Below are positions 54,873-64,000 of a stretch of DNA of 64,000 nt, piece by piece. Where the stretch lies: the NCBI RefSeq assembly GCF_002923755.1, contig NZ_PGFZ01000002.1:181989-245988 (forward strand), read 5' to 3'. The DNA comes from Methylovulum psychrotolerans. Its GTDB lineage: Bacteria; Pseudomonadota; Gammaproteobacteria; Methylococcales; Methylomonadaceae. Position 1 is the stretch's first letter. Every line of letters starts with the position of its first letter. A model generated the notes under the pieces. That model did no database searches. It was not told where the DNA came from and worked only from the letters and a program-made list of their open reading frames with translations. Both the position numbers and the translations under genes were made by a program.

Positions 54873-55598
54873 TTAAAGACTAAAATTTTGACCCAAATAA
54901 ACCTTGCGCACTTCTTCATTGGCAACAATAGCCGCCGCGCCCCCTTCGGCGATGACCCGCCCCTCGTTGAGGATGTACGCCCGATCACAAATGCCTAACG
55001 TTTCCCGCACATTATGCTCGGTAATCAGAACGCCAATGCCGCGTTCTTTCAAATGGACAATGATTTTTTTTATATCATCCACCGAAATAGGGTCAACACC
55101 CGCAAAAGGCTCATCCAATAAGATGAATTGTGGCTGGGTCGCCAAGGCGCGGGCAATTTCCACCCGCCGCCGCTCGCCGCCGGACAAGCTCAAGGCTTGT
55201 TGGTCGCGTAAATGCAGGATGTTAAATTCCTGCAATAAATCATCAATCACCAGTTCTGTTTGGCTGGCGCTTAAATCGCCACGGATCTGTAAAACGGCGC
55301 GTAAATTATCGGCGACGCTTAGTTTACGGAATACCGATGGCTCCTGAGGCAAATAGCCGACACCTAAACGCGCCCGACGGTGCATAGGGTAATCGGTAAT
55401 GACTTTATCGCCTAGGCGGATGGTTCCGGCATCGGCTTTAATCAGGCCGACTAGCATATAGAAACTGGTGGTTTTGCCCGCCCCATTGGGGCCTAATAAG
55501 CCCACCACTTCGCCTGTATGGATCACCAAGGACACACCATTGACGACTTGACGTTTATGGTAGGCTTTAAACAGATTATCGGCTACTAATGTTGCCAT
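54873..55598 (-). CDS. lptB: LPS export ABC ATP-binding protein LptB
   Basis: 241 aa. Walker [11 protein letters not shown], signature [15 protein letters not shown], Walker [17 protein letters not shown]. Drives extraction of LPS from the inner membrane. 3 nt after lptA. Confidence 0.97.
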   Translation of the reverse strand: MATLVADNLFKAYHKRQVVNGVSLVIHTGEVVGLLGPNGAGKTTSFYMLVGLIKADAGTIRLGDKVITDYPMHRRARLGVGYLPQEPSVFRKLSVADNLRAVLQIRGDLSASQTELVIDDLLQEFNILHLRDQQALSLSGGERRRVEIARALATQPQFILLDEPFAGVDPISVDDIKKIIVHLKERGIGVLITEHNVRETLGICDRAYILNEGRVIAEGGAAAIVANEEVRKVYLGQNFSL

Positions 55599-55601
55599 AA
55601 T

Positions 55602-56174
55602 TTAAGGCTTGTCTGTGGGGGGCGGGTTAGTTTCTGTTTCGGGCTTGTCCGATTCCGGCTTATCTTTAGGTTTAGGCTTTAATATAACATGGACACGTTT
55701 GGTATCGGATGATTTTTCACCTGCTTTTACCAGTGAGCTTTTAATATCGTATTCTATCAAGTTACTGGCGTAAGTGGCATTGCCATTGACGACGACCGCT
55801 TGGTTTTGTAAGACCAGCAGGTTTTTCTTCGGATAATATTCGCCAATCATGGCGTTGCCAAGAATATCTTCACCGCCGGCGGAAGGGGTTTGCTTAAATT
55901 TGGCGGGGTTGCCGGTAAACACCAGCTTGTCAATTTCGCCATTTTTTTGATAGGCGACCAATTTGTCGGAATTGACGCGGATGCTGCCTTGGACGGATAT
56001 CACATTGCCTGTATAGGTGCTGGTTTTGCTGGCCTCGTCGTAAGTGGCGGTGTTGGAGTCAATGGCGATGGGCTGGGCGGCATCGCTCTCCAAGGCCGCA
56101 GCAGTAGGCAGGTAGTGGCAGGCCAACAACAAGATAGCGCGGAAAAAAAAGCGTTGTTTATGGTTTGGTTTCAT
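55602..56174 (-). CDS. lptA: LPS transport periplasmic protein LptA
   Basis: 190 aa. Signal peptide (MKPNHKQRFFFRAILLLACH region), then the beta-jellyroll OstA domain (PIAIDSNTATYDEASKTSTY, GNAMIGEYYPKKNLLVLQ). A Lys/Pro-rich C-terminal tail. The start at 56174 has AGGGAAA upstream and overlaps the lptC end; an upstream start at 56204 is less likely. Bridges the periplasm for LPS. Confidence 0.93.
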   Translation of the reverse strand: MKPNHKQRFFFRAILLLACHYLPTAAALESDAAQPIAIDSNTATYDEASKTSTYTGNVISVQGSIRVNSDKLVAYQKNGEIDKLVFTGNPAKFKQTPSAGGEDILGNAMIGEYYPKKNLLVLQNQAVVVNGNATYASNLIEYDIKSSLVKAGEKSSDTKRVHVILKPKPKDKPESDKPETETNPPPTDKP

Positions 56175-56730
56175 ATTTCCCTTGCACATGGGCCAGTAAT
56201 TCAATATGAATCGGCTGCTTAAAAACCAATTTCATGCCAGTCCCTGAGGTGGTATGGGGCAAGCTTTGCAACACTGCGTGGTCGGCAGTTTCTGCGTAAT
56301 GAATGTCTGGCTTAACTTTAAGATTAGAAGTGATAATTTTTAAGGCCTTATTATTGCCATAAGCCTCACGGCTAATGGTCGCCCGTCCTTCCAGAATAAC
56401 CTCTTTGCCATCCGCCGAGACCAATCCTGCTTCAGCTTGGATAAGCCACGGCGGCTGGTCGGGCTGTTGGAAGGTCAGCAACGGCTGTTGCAGATGGGTG
56501 GTCTTGTCGTCGCTGTAATGGCTTATATGGGCTGCTGATAAGTGGTTGTCGGGGTTGCCGTCAGCAGACATTGTCCATTTCTGGTAACCGCTACTGAAAA
56601 AGTTAGGGCTGTGGGGCGGCGACAAACGGTTGCCGGTATCTTCGACCTCGATCAGATTAGCTAATAGCCAACTGGCCAGTGCAGCAAATACCAGATAGAA
56701 ATAGCCAGATTGCTCTTTCAATGTGTTCAT
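56158..56730 (-). CDS. lptC: LPS export protein LptC
   Basis: 190 aa, one N-terminal membrane helix (FYLVFAALASWLLANL) and a periplasmic beta-jellyroll. Divergent sequence; placed by position between kdsC and lptA and by fold pattern. Overlaps lptA. Confidence 0.9.
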   Translation of the reverse strand: MNTLKEQSGYFYLVFAALASWLLANLIEVEDTGNRLSPPHSPNFFSSGYQKWTMSADGNPDNHLSAAHISHYSDDKTTHLQQPLLTFQQPDQPPWLIQAEAGLVSADGKEVILEGRATISREAYGNNKALKIITSNLKVKPDIHYAETADHAVLQSLPHTTSGTGMKLVFKQPIHIELLAHVQGKYETKP

Positions 56731-56745
56731 GACGGGCGGGGCACT

Positions 56746-57270
56746 TTAGGTCAGATAAGTGTCAACAATGGCATCATAATGCCCTTGCGCTTGCATGATC
56801 AGGTCGCACACTTCGCGTACCGCCCCGCACCCGCCACATCGGCTGGTATGCCAGTGCGCCAGGTCTTTGACGGTCGCCACGGCATCGTGGACGGCCACTG
56901 CCAAGCCCACTTGCGACATAATGGGCAAATCTAATAAATCATCGCCGACATAAGCGACTTGTTCGGGCGTTAACGCCAGTTTTGCCAACAGTTCGGCAAA
57001 GGCGGCGCGTTTGTCTTCGTGTCCTTGATAGACATGGCTAATGCCCAAAGCGTTCATACGCAGGCTGACAATCGGCGAGGAACGTCCTGAAATAACCGCC
57101 ACTTCCACGCCGGTGCGGCGCAACAGCTTAATGCCGTGGCCGTCTTGGGCATGAAAGCTTTTGTATTCATTACCCTGCTGGTCAAAGAACAGTTTACCGT
57201 CGGTCAAGACCCCGTCAACATCAAGAATCAGCAGCCTGATGGCTGCTGCTTTGGTAACGGCCTGTTCCAT
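56746..57270 (-). CDS. kdsC: KDO-8-phosphate phosphatase
   Basis: 174 aa HAD phosphatase. LLILDVDGVLTDG, AVISGRSS and VAYVGDDLLDLPIM are the HAD motifs. It releases phosphate from KDO 8-phosphate. Start at 57270 overlaps the kdsD stop by one base (TGATG). Confidence 0.96.
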   Translation of the reverse strand: MEQAVTKAAAIRLLILDVDGVLTDGKLFFDQQGNEYKSFHAQDGHGIKLLRRTGVEVAVISGRSSPIVSLRMNALGISHVYQGHEDKRAAFAELLAKLALTPEQVAYVGDDLLDLPIMSQVGLAVAVHDAVATVKDLAHWHTSRCGGCGAVREVCDLIMQAQGHYDAIVDTYLT

Positions 57271-58247
57271 CAGACGATACCCGCTTGTATCAAGTCGTGC
57301 ATATTTAAGGCGCCAATGGCGCATTGCTGCCCGTCTACGACAATCAAGGCGTTAATTTTTTTCTGCTCCATAATTTGCATGGCTTCGGCGGCCAAGACAT
57401 CGGCGGTGATAGTCGCGCAATGCGGGGTCATCACTTCTGTGATCGACGTGCTGTTGATGTCCAAGTTTTTACCCAGCATCCGCCGCAAATCACCGTCGGT
57501 AAAAATCCCAATAACCCGGTTATTGGCTTCGACGACGGCGGTCATCCCCAGTTGCTTTTCGGTCATTTCCAATAGGGCATGGCTAATTAACGCCGATTCG
57601 GGTACGGACGGCATGGCGACACCGACGTGCATAATATCTCTGACCCGCAGCAAAAGGCGTTTGCCTAAGCTACCGCCCGGATGCGCCAAGGCGAAGTCGT
57701 CACGGGTAAAGCCGCGTGCTTCCAGTAACGATACCGCCAGCGCGTCGCCCATGACTAAAGCGGCAGTGCTGCTGGAAGTGGGGGCTAAGCCTAAAGGGCA
57801 AGCTTCTTGCTTGACTGCGACATTCAAGTAGGTGGTCGCGCATTTGGCTAAAGTTGAATTGGGGTTGCCGGTAATCGCCACTAGCGGTACGCCGAGCCGT
57901 TTGATGATCGGCAGGATAGTCAGCACTTCCTCGGTTTCGCCCGAATTGGATAAAGCCACCACAACATCATCTTTCGTGATCATGCCCAAATCACCATGGC
58001 TGGCTTCGCCCGGATGGACAAAAAAAGCCGGTGTGCCGGTACTGGCAAGCGTTGCGGCGATTTTGCTGGCAATATGCCCCGATTTGCCCATACCAATCAC
58101 GACTACCCGTCCTGTGCAAGCAAACAACAGTTTACAGGCCATAACAAAGTTTTCGTTGATTTGCACTTCCAAGTCGGCAATGGCTTGTGCCTCTACTTGA
58201 ATAACGGCTTTGCCTAGCTCACAGAGTTTGTAATCGTTTAATTTCAT
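57270..58247 (-). CDS. kdsD: D-arabinose 5-phosphate isomerase
   Basis: 325 aa. SIS domain (VVVIGMGKSGHIASKIAATL, HPGEASHGDLGMI) and two CBS domains (from about residue 205). Makes arabinose 5-phosphate for KDO synthesis. First gene of the kdsD-kdsC-lptCAB-rpoN-hpf-rapZ run. GGGAGGC ribosome site. Confidence 0.97.
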   Translation of the reverse strand: MKLNDYKLCELGKAVIQVEAQAIADLEVQINENFVMACKLLFACTGRVVVIGMGKSGHIASKIAATLASTGTPAFFVHPGEASHGDLGMITKDDVVVALSNSGETEEVLTILPIIKRLGVPLVAITGNPNSTLAKCATTYLNVAVKQEACPLGLAPTSSSTAALVMGDALAVSLLEARGFTRDDFALAHPGGSLGKRLLLRVRDIMHVGVAMPSVPESALISHALLEMTEKQLGMTAVVEANNRVIGIFTDGDLRRMLGKNLDINSTSITEVMTPHCATITADVLAAEAMQIMEQKKINALIVVDGQQCAIGALNMHDLIQAGIV

Positions 58248-58580
58248 TTTCTGCCTCCCAGCGTGTGCATTAATGTGATGATGACAAAAAACTCCATAAA
58301 AAAACAGTTTGATGGATAGTTGTTAAAGCCTCTGGCGGCTTTTTTTAAGCCTTATGGCGATAAGTCTGCGTCAAAATAGTGCTATTATGCCATGCTTATA
58401 TTTTTCGTGCTGCATGAGAAACTAATAATCTTATTTTAGCCCCATAGCACGGGTGTAAAAACCATTGCAGAACAAGGTTTTTGCGTATTTTCCCCCAAGT
58501 GTGTTTTATAAATTGACTTCATAAAGCATAGTCAGACAAAATAACACCTTTAAAATTCCCTAGAGCAGTCTTTAAGCAAT
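58248..58580. promoter_or_regulatory. Divergent promoter region kdsD / mlaF
   Basis: 333 nt, AT-rich. A short hairpin AAGCC-(6 nt)-GGCTT at 58326-58341 followed by T's lies on the plus strand with no gene upstream of it on that strand; its purpose is unclear. No gene seen. Confidence 0.4.
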
Positions 58581-59405
58581 ATGGCTAACAGCGATTATTC
58601 CGAAAACAGCTTGGTTTGCGTCCGGCATTTGTCATTTTTACGCGGTGATAAAAAAATCTTTGATGACATTTCTCTGGATTTCCAGCGCGGTAAGGTAACG
58701 GCCATTATGGGGCCTAGCGGCACGGGTAAAACGACCTTGCTAAAGCTGATAGGAGGGCAATTGTGTCCGGCTCAAGGGTCAATAACGGTGGCGGGCGAAA
58801 ACGTTCACCAGTTGCGCCGTAAAGAGCTTTATGCATTGCGTAAGCGCATGGGTATGTTGTTCCAAAGTGGTGCGTTATTGACCGATATGACGGTTTACGA
58901 TAATGTGGCTTTTCCGTTACGCGAACATACCCGCTTGCCGGAGTCGATGATCCGCACCCTGGTGCTGATGAAGCTGCAAGCGGTGGGCTTGCGCGGGGCC
59001 CGCCACTTGATGCCTAATGAACTCTCCGGGGGGATGGCGCGTCGCGTCGCCTTAGCTAGGGCAATTGCCTTAGATCCGATGATGATACTGTATGACGAGC
59101 CTTTTACTGGGCAAGACCCGATTGCTATGGGGGTTTTGGTGCATTTGATTAAAGCCTTGAATACCGCCTTAGGGCTGACCAGCATTATTGTCTCGCACGA
59201 TGTGGCTGAGACCGCACAAATTGCCGATTACATTTATGTGATTTCCGAGGGCAAAGTTGTTGATCAGGGCAGTCCTGCCGAGATCCGGCAATCGTCCTCG
59301 GAATGGACGCAGCAGTTTATGGCCGGGGCTGCTGACGGACCGGTGCATTTTCATTATCCGGCGGCGGATTATGTCGAGGATTTGCTGGCAATGGGCGGGC
59401 ATTAG
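58581..59405 (+). CDS. mlaF: Phospholipid-transport ABC ATP-binding protein MlaF
   Basis: 274 aa. Walker A GPSGTGKTT, MlaF-type Q-loop region MLFQSGALLTDMTVYDNVAF, signature LSGGMARRVALARA, Walker B MILYDEPFTGQD. It powers the MlaFEDB lipid transporter. Divergent from kdsD as in other gammaproteobacteria. However, mlaE, mlaD, mlaC and mlaB do not follow; argA comes next after 226 nt of non-coding DNA that includes two copies of CCGCTAGCCCT (59577 and 59619). Confidence 0.93.
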   Translation: MANSDYSENSLVCVRHLSFLRGDKKIFDDISLDFQRGKVTAIMGPSGTGKTTLLKLIGGQLCPAQGSITVAGENVHQLRRKELYALRKRMGMLFQSGALLTDMTVYDNVAFPLREHTRLPESMIRTLVLMKLQAVGLRGARHLMPNELSGGMARRVALARAIALDPMMILYDEPFTGQDPIAMGVLVHLIKALNTALGLTSIIVSHDVAETAQIADYIYVISEGKVVDQGSPAEIRQSSSEWTQQFMAGAADGPVHFHYPAADYVEDLLAMGGH

Positions 59406-59631
59406 GCCGGAAGGGCGGCGGCGTAAGTTGAGCTGTTTTTTAAGGTGAGGGTCTGGCGTTGCCGGATTCTTCTTTAGCAGGTGGGTAGTTGCCTGAGATC
59501 AACGTTGCCCCGAATTTACCCCATAGCCACTTTTGCTAACAAAACAAACCCTGTAGGCCTTAAGCCGTTACCCCAGCCGCTAGCCCTCAGCTTTTAGCTA
59601 ACCAGCCCTTAATATAAACCGCTAGCCCTAC

Positions 59632-60945
59632 ATGGAACAAAAAAACCATTACGTCAATTGGTTCAGAGCCTCATCGCCTTATATCCACGCCCACCGCAAC
59701 AAAACGTTTGTGGTTGCGTTTGGTGGCGAAGCCGTGCTGGCGGACGATTTCCAAGATCATGTCCATGATTTTGCTTTGCTTAACAGCTTAGGTATCCGCC
59801 TAGTATTGGTGCATGGTATCCGCCCGCAAATTGATCAGCGTCTAAAGGACGGTCTGCCACCGCGTTTCCATAAGCATCTGCGCATCACTGACGGGCCGGC
59901 TTTACAGTGCGTCAAAGAGGCGGCAGGCTTAGTGCGGGTCGAGATTGAAGCGTTGCTGTCCTTGGGCTTGGCGAATTCGCCGATGGCAGGGGCAAAAATT
60001 AAGGTGGCCTCCGGCAATTTTGTGACCGCCAAACCGCTAGGGGTTATTGACGGCATCGATTATTGCCACACCGGGGAGGTGCGCCGGATTGACAGTGAGG
60101 CCATCCACCAGCAACTCGACCAAGACAATGTGGTGCTGATTTCGCCGATTGGCTATTCGCCTAGCGGGGAAATCTTTAACTTATCCGCCGAACAGGTGGC
60201 GACGGCGGTGGCGATTGCCTTAAAAGCCGAAAAACTGATTTTTTTGACCGAACAGAACTGCGTTAGTCCCGATAGCGGCGAACAGCTCCAACAATTGACC
60301 AGCTCTGAAGTGTCAGGATTGCTGGAGCGGCATCCTGACCTACCCGAAACCATCAGCCAGCCGCTGAGGGCCGCCCGCCATGCTTGCCAATCGGGCATTG
60401 CGCGGGTACATCTGATTAACCGTTTCCAAAACGGTGCCTTGTTGCTGGAATTGTTTACGCGTGACGGTATCGGTACGCTCATCAGCTCGAGCCCGTTTGA
60501 GGAATTGCGCCCGGCCACACTGAATGACATCGGCGGCATTTTAGAGCTGATCAAACCGCTTGAACAACAAGGTATTTTGGCAAAACGTTCCAGAGAAAAA
60601 ATCGAGATGGAAATCGGCGATTATCTGATCATCGAACGCGATGGCCTAGTCATTGGCTGTATTGCCTTACATGCGCATCTGCAACGCCATTTTGGGGTGC
60701 TGGCTTGTCTGGCCGTACACCCGGAATACCAGCGTTCAGCCCGCGCTAACCGTCTGTTAGACTATGCTTGCCGCAAAGCCAAGCAGTTGCACTTAAAAAC
60801 CTTATTCGTCTTATCGACTCAGACTGCACATTGGTTTATCGAACGGGGCTTTACGGCTTCGGATGTTGATAGCCTGCCTGAGCCGCTTAAGGCGCTTTAT
60901 AACCCGCAAAGAAATTCCAAAGTTCTTTGTAAAGACCTTGAATAG
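59632..60945 (+). CDS. argA: N-acetylglutamate synthase
   Basis: 437 aa bifunctional-fold enzyme. Amino-acid-kinase-like domain (FVVAFGGEAVLADD, LVLVHGIRPQID) and C-terminal GNAT acetyltransferase (VLACLAVHPEYQRSARANRL). First step of arginine synthesis. Start placed at 59632 by family N-terminus (NWFRASSPYIHAHR). No clear Shine-Dalgarno. Confidence 0.96.
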   Translation: MEQKNHYVNWFRASSPYIHAHRNKTFVVAFGGEAVLADDFQDHVHDFALLNSLGIRLVLVHGIRPQIDQRLKDGLPPRFHKHLRITDGPALQCVKEAAGLVRVEIEALLSLGLANSPMAGAKIKVASGNFVTAKPLGVIDGIDYCHTGEVRRIDSEAIHQQLDQDNVVLISPIGYSPSGEIFNLSAEQVATAVAIALKAEKLIFLTEQNCVSPDSGEQLQQLTSSEVSGLLERHPDLPETISQPLRAARHACQSGIARVHLINRFQNGALLLELFTRDGIGTLISSSPFEELRPATLNDIGGILELIKPLEQQGILAKRSREKIEMEIGDYLIIERDGLVIGCIALHAHLQRHFGVLACLAVHPEYQRSARANRLLDYACRKAKQLHLKTLFVLSTQTAHWFIERGFTASDVDSLPEPLKALYNPQRNSKVLCKDLE

Positions 60946-60950
60946 CTCTA

Positions 60951-61757
60951 ATGATGACATTAGCCACCGAATGCCTGTCAATATTGCAATTATCCGACAC
61001 CCATATCCTTGCCAGTTCCGATGCGACGTTGCTGGGCGTGGATACGGCATATTATTTTCGGGCGGTTTTGGCGCGGGCTTTTGCCGACCATCCCCGCTTT
61101 GATCTGATTATGCTTACGGGGGATTTGGCGCAAGACCCCATCAGCCCCAGCTACCAATATCTTTTACAGCATATCAGCCAGTACGGTGTCCCCACGGTAT
61201 GCTTGCCGGGCAACCACGACGATTACGCCCTGATGCAGCGCGTTCTCAATACTGAACTGGTCAGTTGCCGTAAACAGGTGCTGTTGGGCAATTGGCAAAT
61301 CATTAATCTGAACAGCCAAATCATCGGTGAAGAAGGTGGCTATTTAGATGCCGGAGAACTAAGTTTTTTGTCGGCAAGCCTTAAGGCATATCCTGACCGT
61401 CATGCCTTAGTTGCCGTCCACCACCATAGCTTGCCCACCGAAAGCTATTGGATGGATACTATGATGATTAGCAATAGCGACGCTTTTTGGGAAATCCTCA
61501 AAAGCCATCGGCAAGTTAAGGCACTGGTAAACGGCCATATCCATCAAGAGATGGAGGCGCAAATAGCCAATGTGCGTATCCTCGGCACGCCTTCGACCTG
61601 TTTCCAATTTAAGCCAAAAAGCCTAGGTTTCGCCCTAGATGAAACGTCTCCCGCCTACCGCCATTTGCAGCTCTACACGGATGGCCGCATCGCCACCCAA
61701 GTCAAGCGTCTCCCCGAAGCCTTGGTTGGCTTGCAACATACCCCGCATGGCTATTAA
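60951..61757 (+). CDS. cpdA: 3',5'-cyclic AMP phosphodiesterase (CpdA-like)
   Basis: 268 aa metallophosphoesterase. ILQLSDTHIL, MLTGDLAQDP, LPGNHDD, AVHHHSLP and NGHIHQEME are the five metal motifs in CpdA order. Probably lowers cAMP; substrate not proven. Begins 5 nt after argA (ATGATG; either ATG possible). Confidence 0.9.
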   Translation: MMTLATECLSILQLSDTHILASSDATLLGVDTAYYFRAVLARAFADHPRFDLIMLTGDLAQDPISPSYQYLLQHISQYGVPTVCLPGNHDDYALMQRVLNTELVSCRKQVLLGNWQIINLNSQIIGEEGGYLDAGELSFLSASLKAYPDRHALVAVHHHSLPTESYWMDTMMISNSDAFWEILKSHRQVKALVNGHIHQEMEAQIANVRILGTPSTCFQFKPKSLGFALDETSPAYRHLQLYTDGRIATQVKRLPEALVGLQHTPHGY

Positions 61758-61917
61758 GGCCAACCAATCCCATCGGACGTATTGATGGCCTTGCCAAAAA
61801 AGGACGTTTGGTAGGGTTTATTCATCGGATTTAACAGAGCCATAAGTTGATAAATACCGTATTTATCCGCATCAATGCGACAATGGCCTTATCTATAATT
61901 TTTACATAAAGGACAAC

Positions 61918-63807
61918 ATGAGCAGCCAAACCCATGAACACCAACCTTCTAACGGGCTGATGGCCCTGATGTTGGGGGCTATCGGGGTGGTGTACGGTGA
62001 TGTCGGCACTAGCCCCTTGTACACCATGAAAGAAATTTTTAACGGCCCCCATGCAGTAGCGGCCACACCGGAGAATATCCTCGGCATCCTGTCGCTGATT
62101 TTCTGGTCGCTGATTATGGTGATTTCAATTAAATATGTGCTGTTTGTCATGCGCGCCAACAACCGTGGCGAAGGCGGCATTATGGCGCTGATGGCCTTGG
62201 CTTTACGCCACCGTAACCAGCAACGCCAGCGCAATGTCATTATTGCCCTGGGGTTGTTCGGTACGGCGTTGTTTTATGGCGACGGCATTATCACGCCGGC
62301 GATTTCCGTGTTGAGTGCGGTGGAAGGCCTACAGGTTGCCGCTCCGGGTTTAGAAGCCTATGTTTTGCCTATTACCATTATTGTACTGATCGGTTTGTTT
62401 ATGTTCCAAAGCTATGGCACTGAAAAAGTCGGCCTGTTATTCGGGCCGATTATGTTGGTGTGGTTTGGCGTGCTGGCCGTCATGGGTGGCCTGAGCATCA
62501 GCCAAAACCCGGCGGTGCTGGAAGCCTTAAACCCCTTGTACGGGCTGCATTTTTTTCTTGAACACGGCTGGCACGCCTTTATTGCCTTGGGTGCGGTGGT
62601 GTTGGCCTTAACTGGCGCGGAAGCGTTGTATGCCGATATGGGGCATTTCGGCAAGCGTCCGATTCAATTGGCCTGGTTCTCGCTGATTTTACCCGCCTTG
62701 GCGGTCAATTATTTTGGCCAAGGTGCTTTGATCTTGCGTGACCCGACCGCCATCCTTAACCCGTTTTACCTGTTAGCCCCATCTTGGGCAATGTATCCTT
62801 TGATCGGTTTGGCGACTTGCGCCACCGTCATCGCCTCGCAAGCGGTCATTTCGGGGGCGTTTTCCATTACTAGCCAAGCCATGCAAATGGACTATATCCC
62901 ACGTATGCAGCGGGTACATACCTCAACCGAAGCCATCGGGCAAATTTATGTGCCGACCATGAACCGGACACTGTTGCTATTGGTCATTTGTACGGTGCTG
63001 GGTTTTGGCTCTTCCGGCAACCTCGCCGCCGCTTATGGTTTGGCGGTGACGGGCACCATGATGATCACCACCTTGCTGACGCTGATTGTCGCCCTAGATA
63101 GTTGGCAATGGCAGCCTAAATGGGTCTATCCGCTGGTAGCAGTATTTTTAGTGATAGACAGTGCCTATCTGGGTGCCAATGTCTTGAAAATCCCCCAAGG
63201 CGGTTGGTTTCCCTTGCTAATTGGCGGGGTGTTGTTTTTGCTGATGTCCACTTGGCGGCAAGGCCGTGAGGTGGTTACTTATCACTTGCAAAAAGCCGCC
63301 ATGTCCTTAACCAAGTTTATTGACAGCCTCAGCGCCAAGCCGCCGCTGGCGCGTGTACCCGGTACGGCGGTGTATATGAGTGCGCGTAACCTGAGTATGC
63401 CCCATGCTTTGCAAATTAACTATGCCCACAACCAAGTCCTGCATGAACGGATTGTGCTGTTGACCATCGCCACCGAGGATGTGCCGACCCTCTTGGACAA
63501 GGAACGCGTCGACATTGACGCATTGGCGCAGGGCTTTTATCGCGTGACCGCCCGGCATGGTTTTATGGAAACCCCTAACGTACCGAAAATTCTCGGTTTA
63601 TGCCGTCTGCTTGGTTTGGACATTGACATGGCCAGTGCCTCATTTTTTATCGGTAAAGAAACCCTCATCCCTTCGGATAAGGCCGACCTGAACCCTTGGC
63701 AGGAGAAAATATTCCTGTTCATGTTCCGTAACGCTTCTTCGCCTATTCAGTTCTTTAAAATCCCACCGGAGAGGGTGGTTGAGTTAGGGGTGCAGTTTGA
63801 GGTGTAG
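61918..63807 (+). CDS. kup: Low-affinity potassium uptake protein Kup
   Basis: 629 aa, about 12 helices. N-terminal GAIGVVYGDVGTSPLYTMKE is diagnostic; GEGGIMALMALAL and YGDGIITPAISVLSAVEGL follow. Cytoplasmic C-terminal tail of about 170 residues. Proton-coupled K+ import. AAAGGAC ribosome site. Confidence 0.98.
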   Translation: MSSQTHEHQPSNGLMALMLGAIGVVYGDVGTSPLYTMKEIFNGPHAVAATPENILGILSLIFWSLIMVISIKYVLFVMRANNRGEGGIMALMALALRHRNQQRQRNVIIALGLFGTALFYGDGIITPAISVLSAVEGLQVAAPGLEAYVLPITIIVLIGLFMFQSYGTEKVGLLFGPIMLVWFGVLAVMGGLSISQNPAVLEALNPLYGLHFFLEHGWHAFIALGAVVLALTGAEALYADMGHFGKRPIQLAWFSLILPALAVNYFGQGALILRDPTAILNPFYLLAPSWAMYPLIGLATCATVIASQAVISGAFSITSQAMQMDYIPRMQRVHTSTEAIGQIYVPTMNRTLLLLVICTVLGFGSSGNLAAAYGLAVTGTMMITTLLTLIVALDSWQWQPKWVYPLVAVFLVIDSAYLGANVLKIPQGGWFPLLIGGVLFLLMSTWRQGREVVTYHLQKAAMSLTKFIDSLSAKPPLARVPGTAVYMSARNLSMPHALQINYAHNQVLHERIVLLTIATEDVPTLLDKERVDIDALAQGFYRVTARHGFMETPNVPKILGLCRLLGLDIDMASASFFIGKETLIPSDKADLNPWQEKIFLFMFRNASSPIQFFKIPPERVVELGVQFEV

Positions 63808-63828
63808 GGTAGTTTTTGCTGACAACGC

Positions 63829-64000
63829 TTATCCCATCAACCCAAATCCATAGCGCAACAACTCCCCGCCTTGCTGTTTTAGCCATTGTCGTTGGCTTTG
63901 GTAGCCGGGCAGGTGTTCGGCGACTAAGGCCCAAAACTGCGCCGAGTGGTTGCGGATTTGGATATGGCACAGTTCGTGGACGACGACGTATTCCAGTACC
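63829..64000 (-). CDS. YgjP-like (SprT/M48-type) metallopeptidase, 5' part outside window
   Basis: Minus-strand frame open from the right edge to a TAA at 63829-63831 (57 codons visible). It reads VLEYVVVHELCHIQIRNHSA, with the zinc HELCH motif and the following HS.QFW typical of the YgjP/UPF-type hydrolases, then about 35 residues to the end. The N-terminal part lies beyond the window. Confidence 0.88.
   Translation of the reverse strand, partial: VLEYVVVHELCHIQIRNHSAQFWALVAEHLPGYQSQRQWLKQQGGELLRYGFGLMG

Noticed and set aside
59577-59629. CCGCTAGCCCT direct repeat as an attachment site
   Set aside because: Only 11 nt, 42 nt apart, with no integrase nearby; better regarded as a small scar or chance.
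1-64000. CRISPR array, tRNA, rRNA or prophage
   Set aside because: No regularly spaced direct repeats, no cloverleaf-like sequence with a TTCGA-type arm, and no phage structural genes were seen. A covariance-model scan would be needed to exclude small RNAs.

Overview
The window looks like chromosome from a gammaproteobacterial (type I, Methylococcales-like) methanotroph. It carries the tetrahydromethanopterin-linked formyltransferase/hydrolase operon (fhcBADC), a XoxF-type lanthanide methanol dehydrogenase and most of a serine-cycle gene set (sgaA, hprA, mcl, mtkA, mtkB, fchA). These are embedded among typical gammaproteobacterial housekeeping clusters: cox, ftsYEX-rpoH, minCDE, kdsDC-lptCAB-rpoN-hpf-rapZ, mlaF, argA and cysS. 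The assignment is inferred from gene content only; there is no rRNA or tRNA in the window.

Layout. 1-688: 5' part of an RTX-repeat protein running off the left edge. 1089-7911 (minus): fhcB-fhcA-[AAA ATPase, DUF4276 protein, antitoxin-like protein]-fhcD-fhcC, so a defence-like module sits inside a C1 operon. 8329-16400: OmpA-like porin, a three-gene type I secretion system that is a plausible exporter for RTX proteins, a membrane protein, a type IV pilin with a clear sigma-54 promoter, and its TfpZ accessory protein. 16648-27966: cytochrome c oxidase genes (coxB with two fused cytochrome c domains, coxA, a 32-residue membrane peptide, ctaG, coxC, SURF1, SCO-like) running directly into one open reading frame that joins a degenerate heme A synthase (CtaA) to a complete FtsY, then ftsE, ftsX and rpoH behind a CIRCE-like inverted repeat. 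28085-34671: serine-cycle genes in two divergent groups, with a decayed HEPN-family gene overlapping the start of hprA. 34731-37560: chrB-chrA-chrB2 chromate-resistance operon with a palindromic operator and an apparently leaderless start. 37585-39631: scarred accessory zone (IS66 fragment, Uma2 nuclease-fold protein, PIN-toxin fragment, orphan membrane-fusion protein). 39779-45477: xoxF, lpxH, cyclophilin, cysS, fchA. 45518-45693: REP/MITE-like repeat. 45773-52003: MGH1-like glycoside hydrolase, an unknown protein, minCDE and a small winged-helix protein. 52114-58247 (minus): lipopolysaccharide/RpoN cluster. 58581-63807: mlaF without its usual partners, argA, cpdA, kup. 63829-64000: end of a YgjP-like metallopeptidase cut by the right edge.

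How it fits together. XoxF makes formaldehyde or formate; the Fhc complex finishes the H4MPT route by releasing formate; FchA, SgaA, HprA, MtkAB and Mcl move C1 units through H4F and the serine cycle. The Cox enzyme takes the electrons. The most unusual objects are the CtaA-FtsY fusion (with the N-terminal CtaA heme ligands missing), the ATPase-DUF4276 pair inside the fhc operon, and the regulatory palindromes upstream of rpoH, chrB and xoxF.
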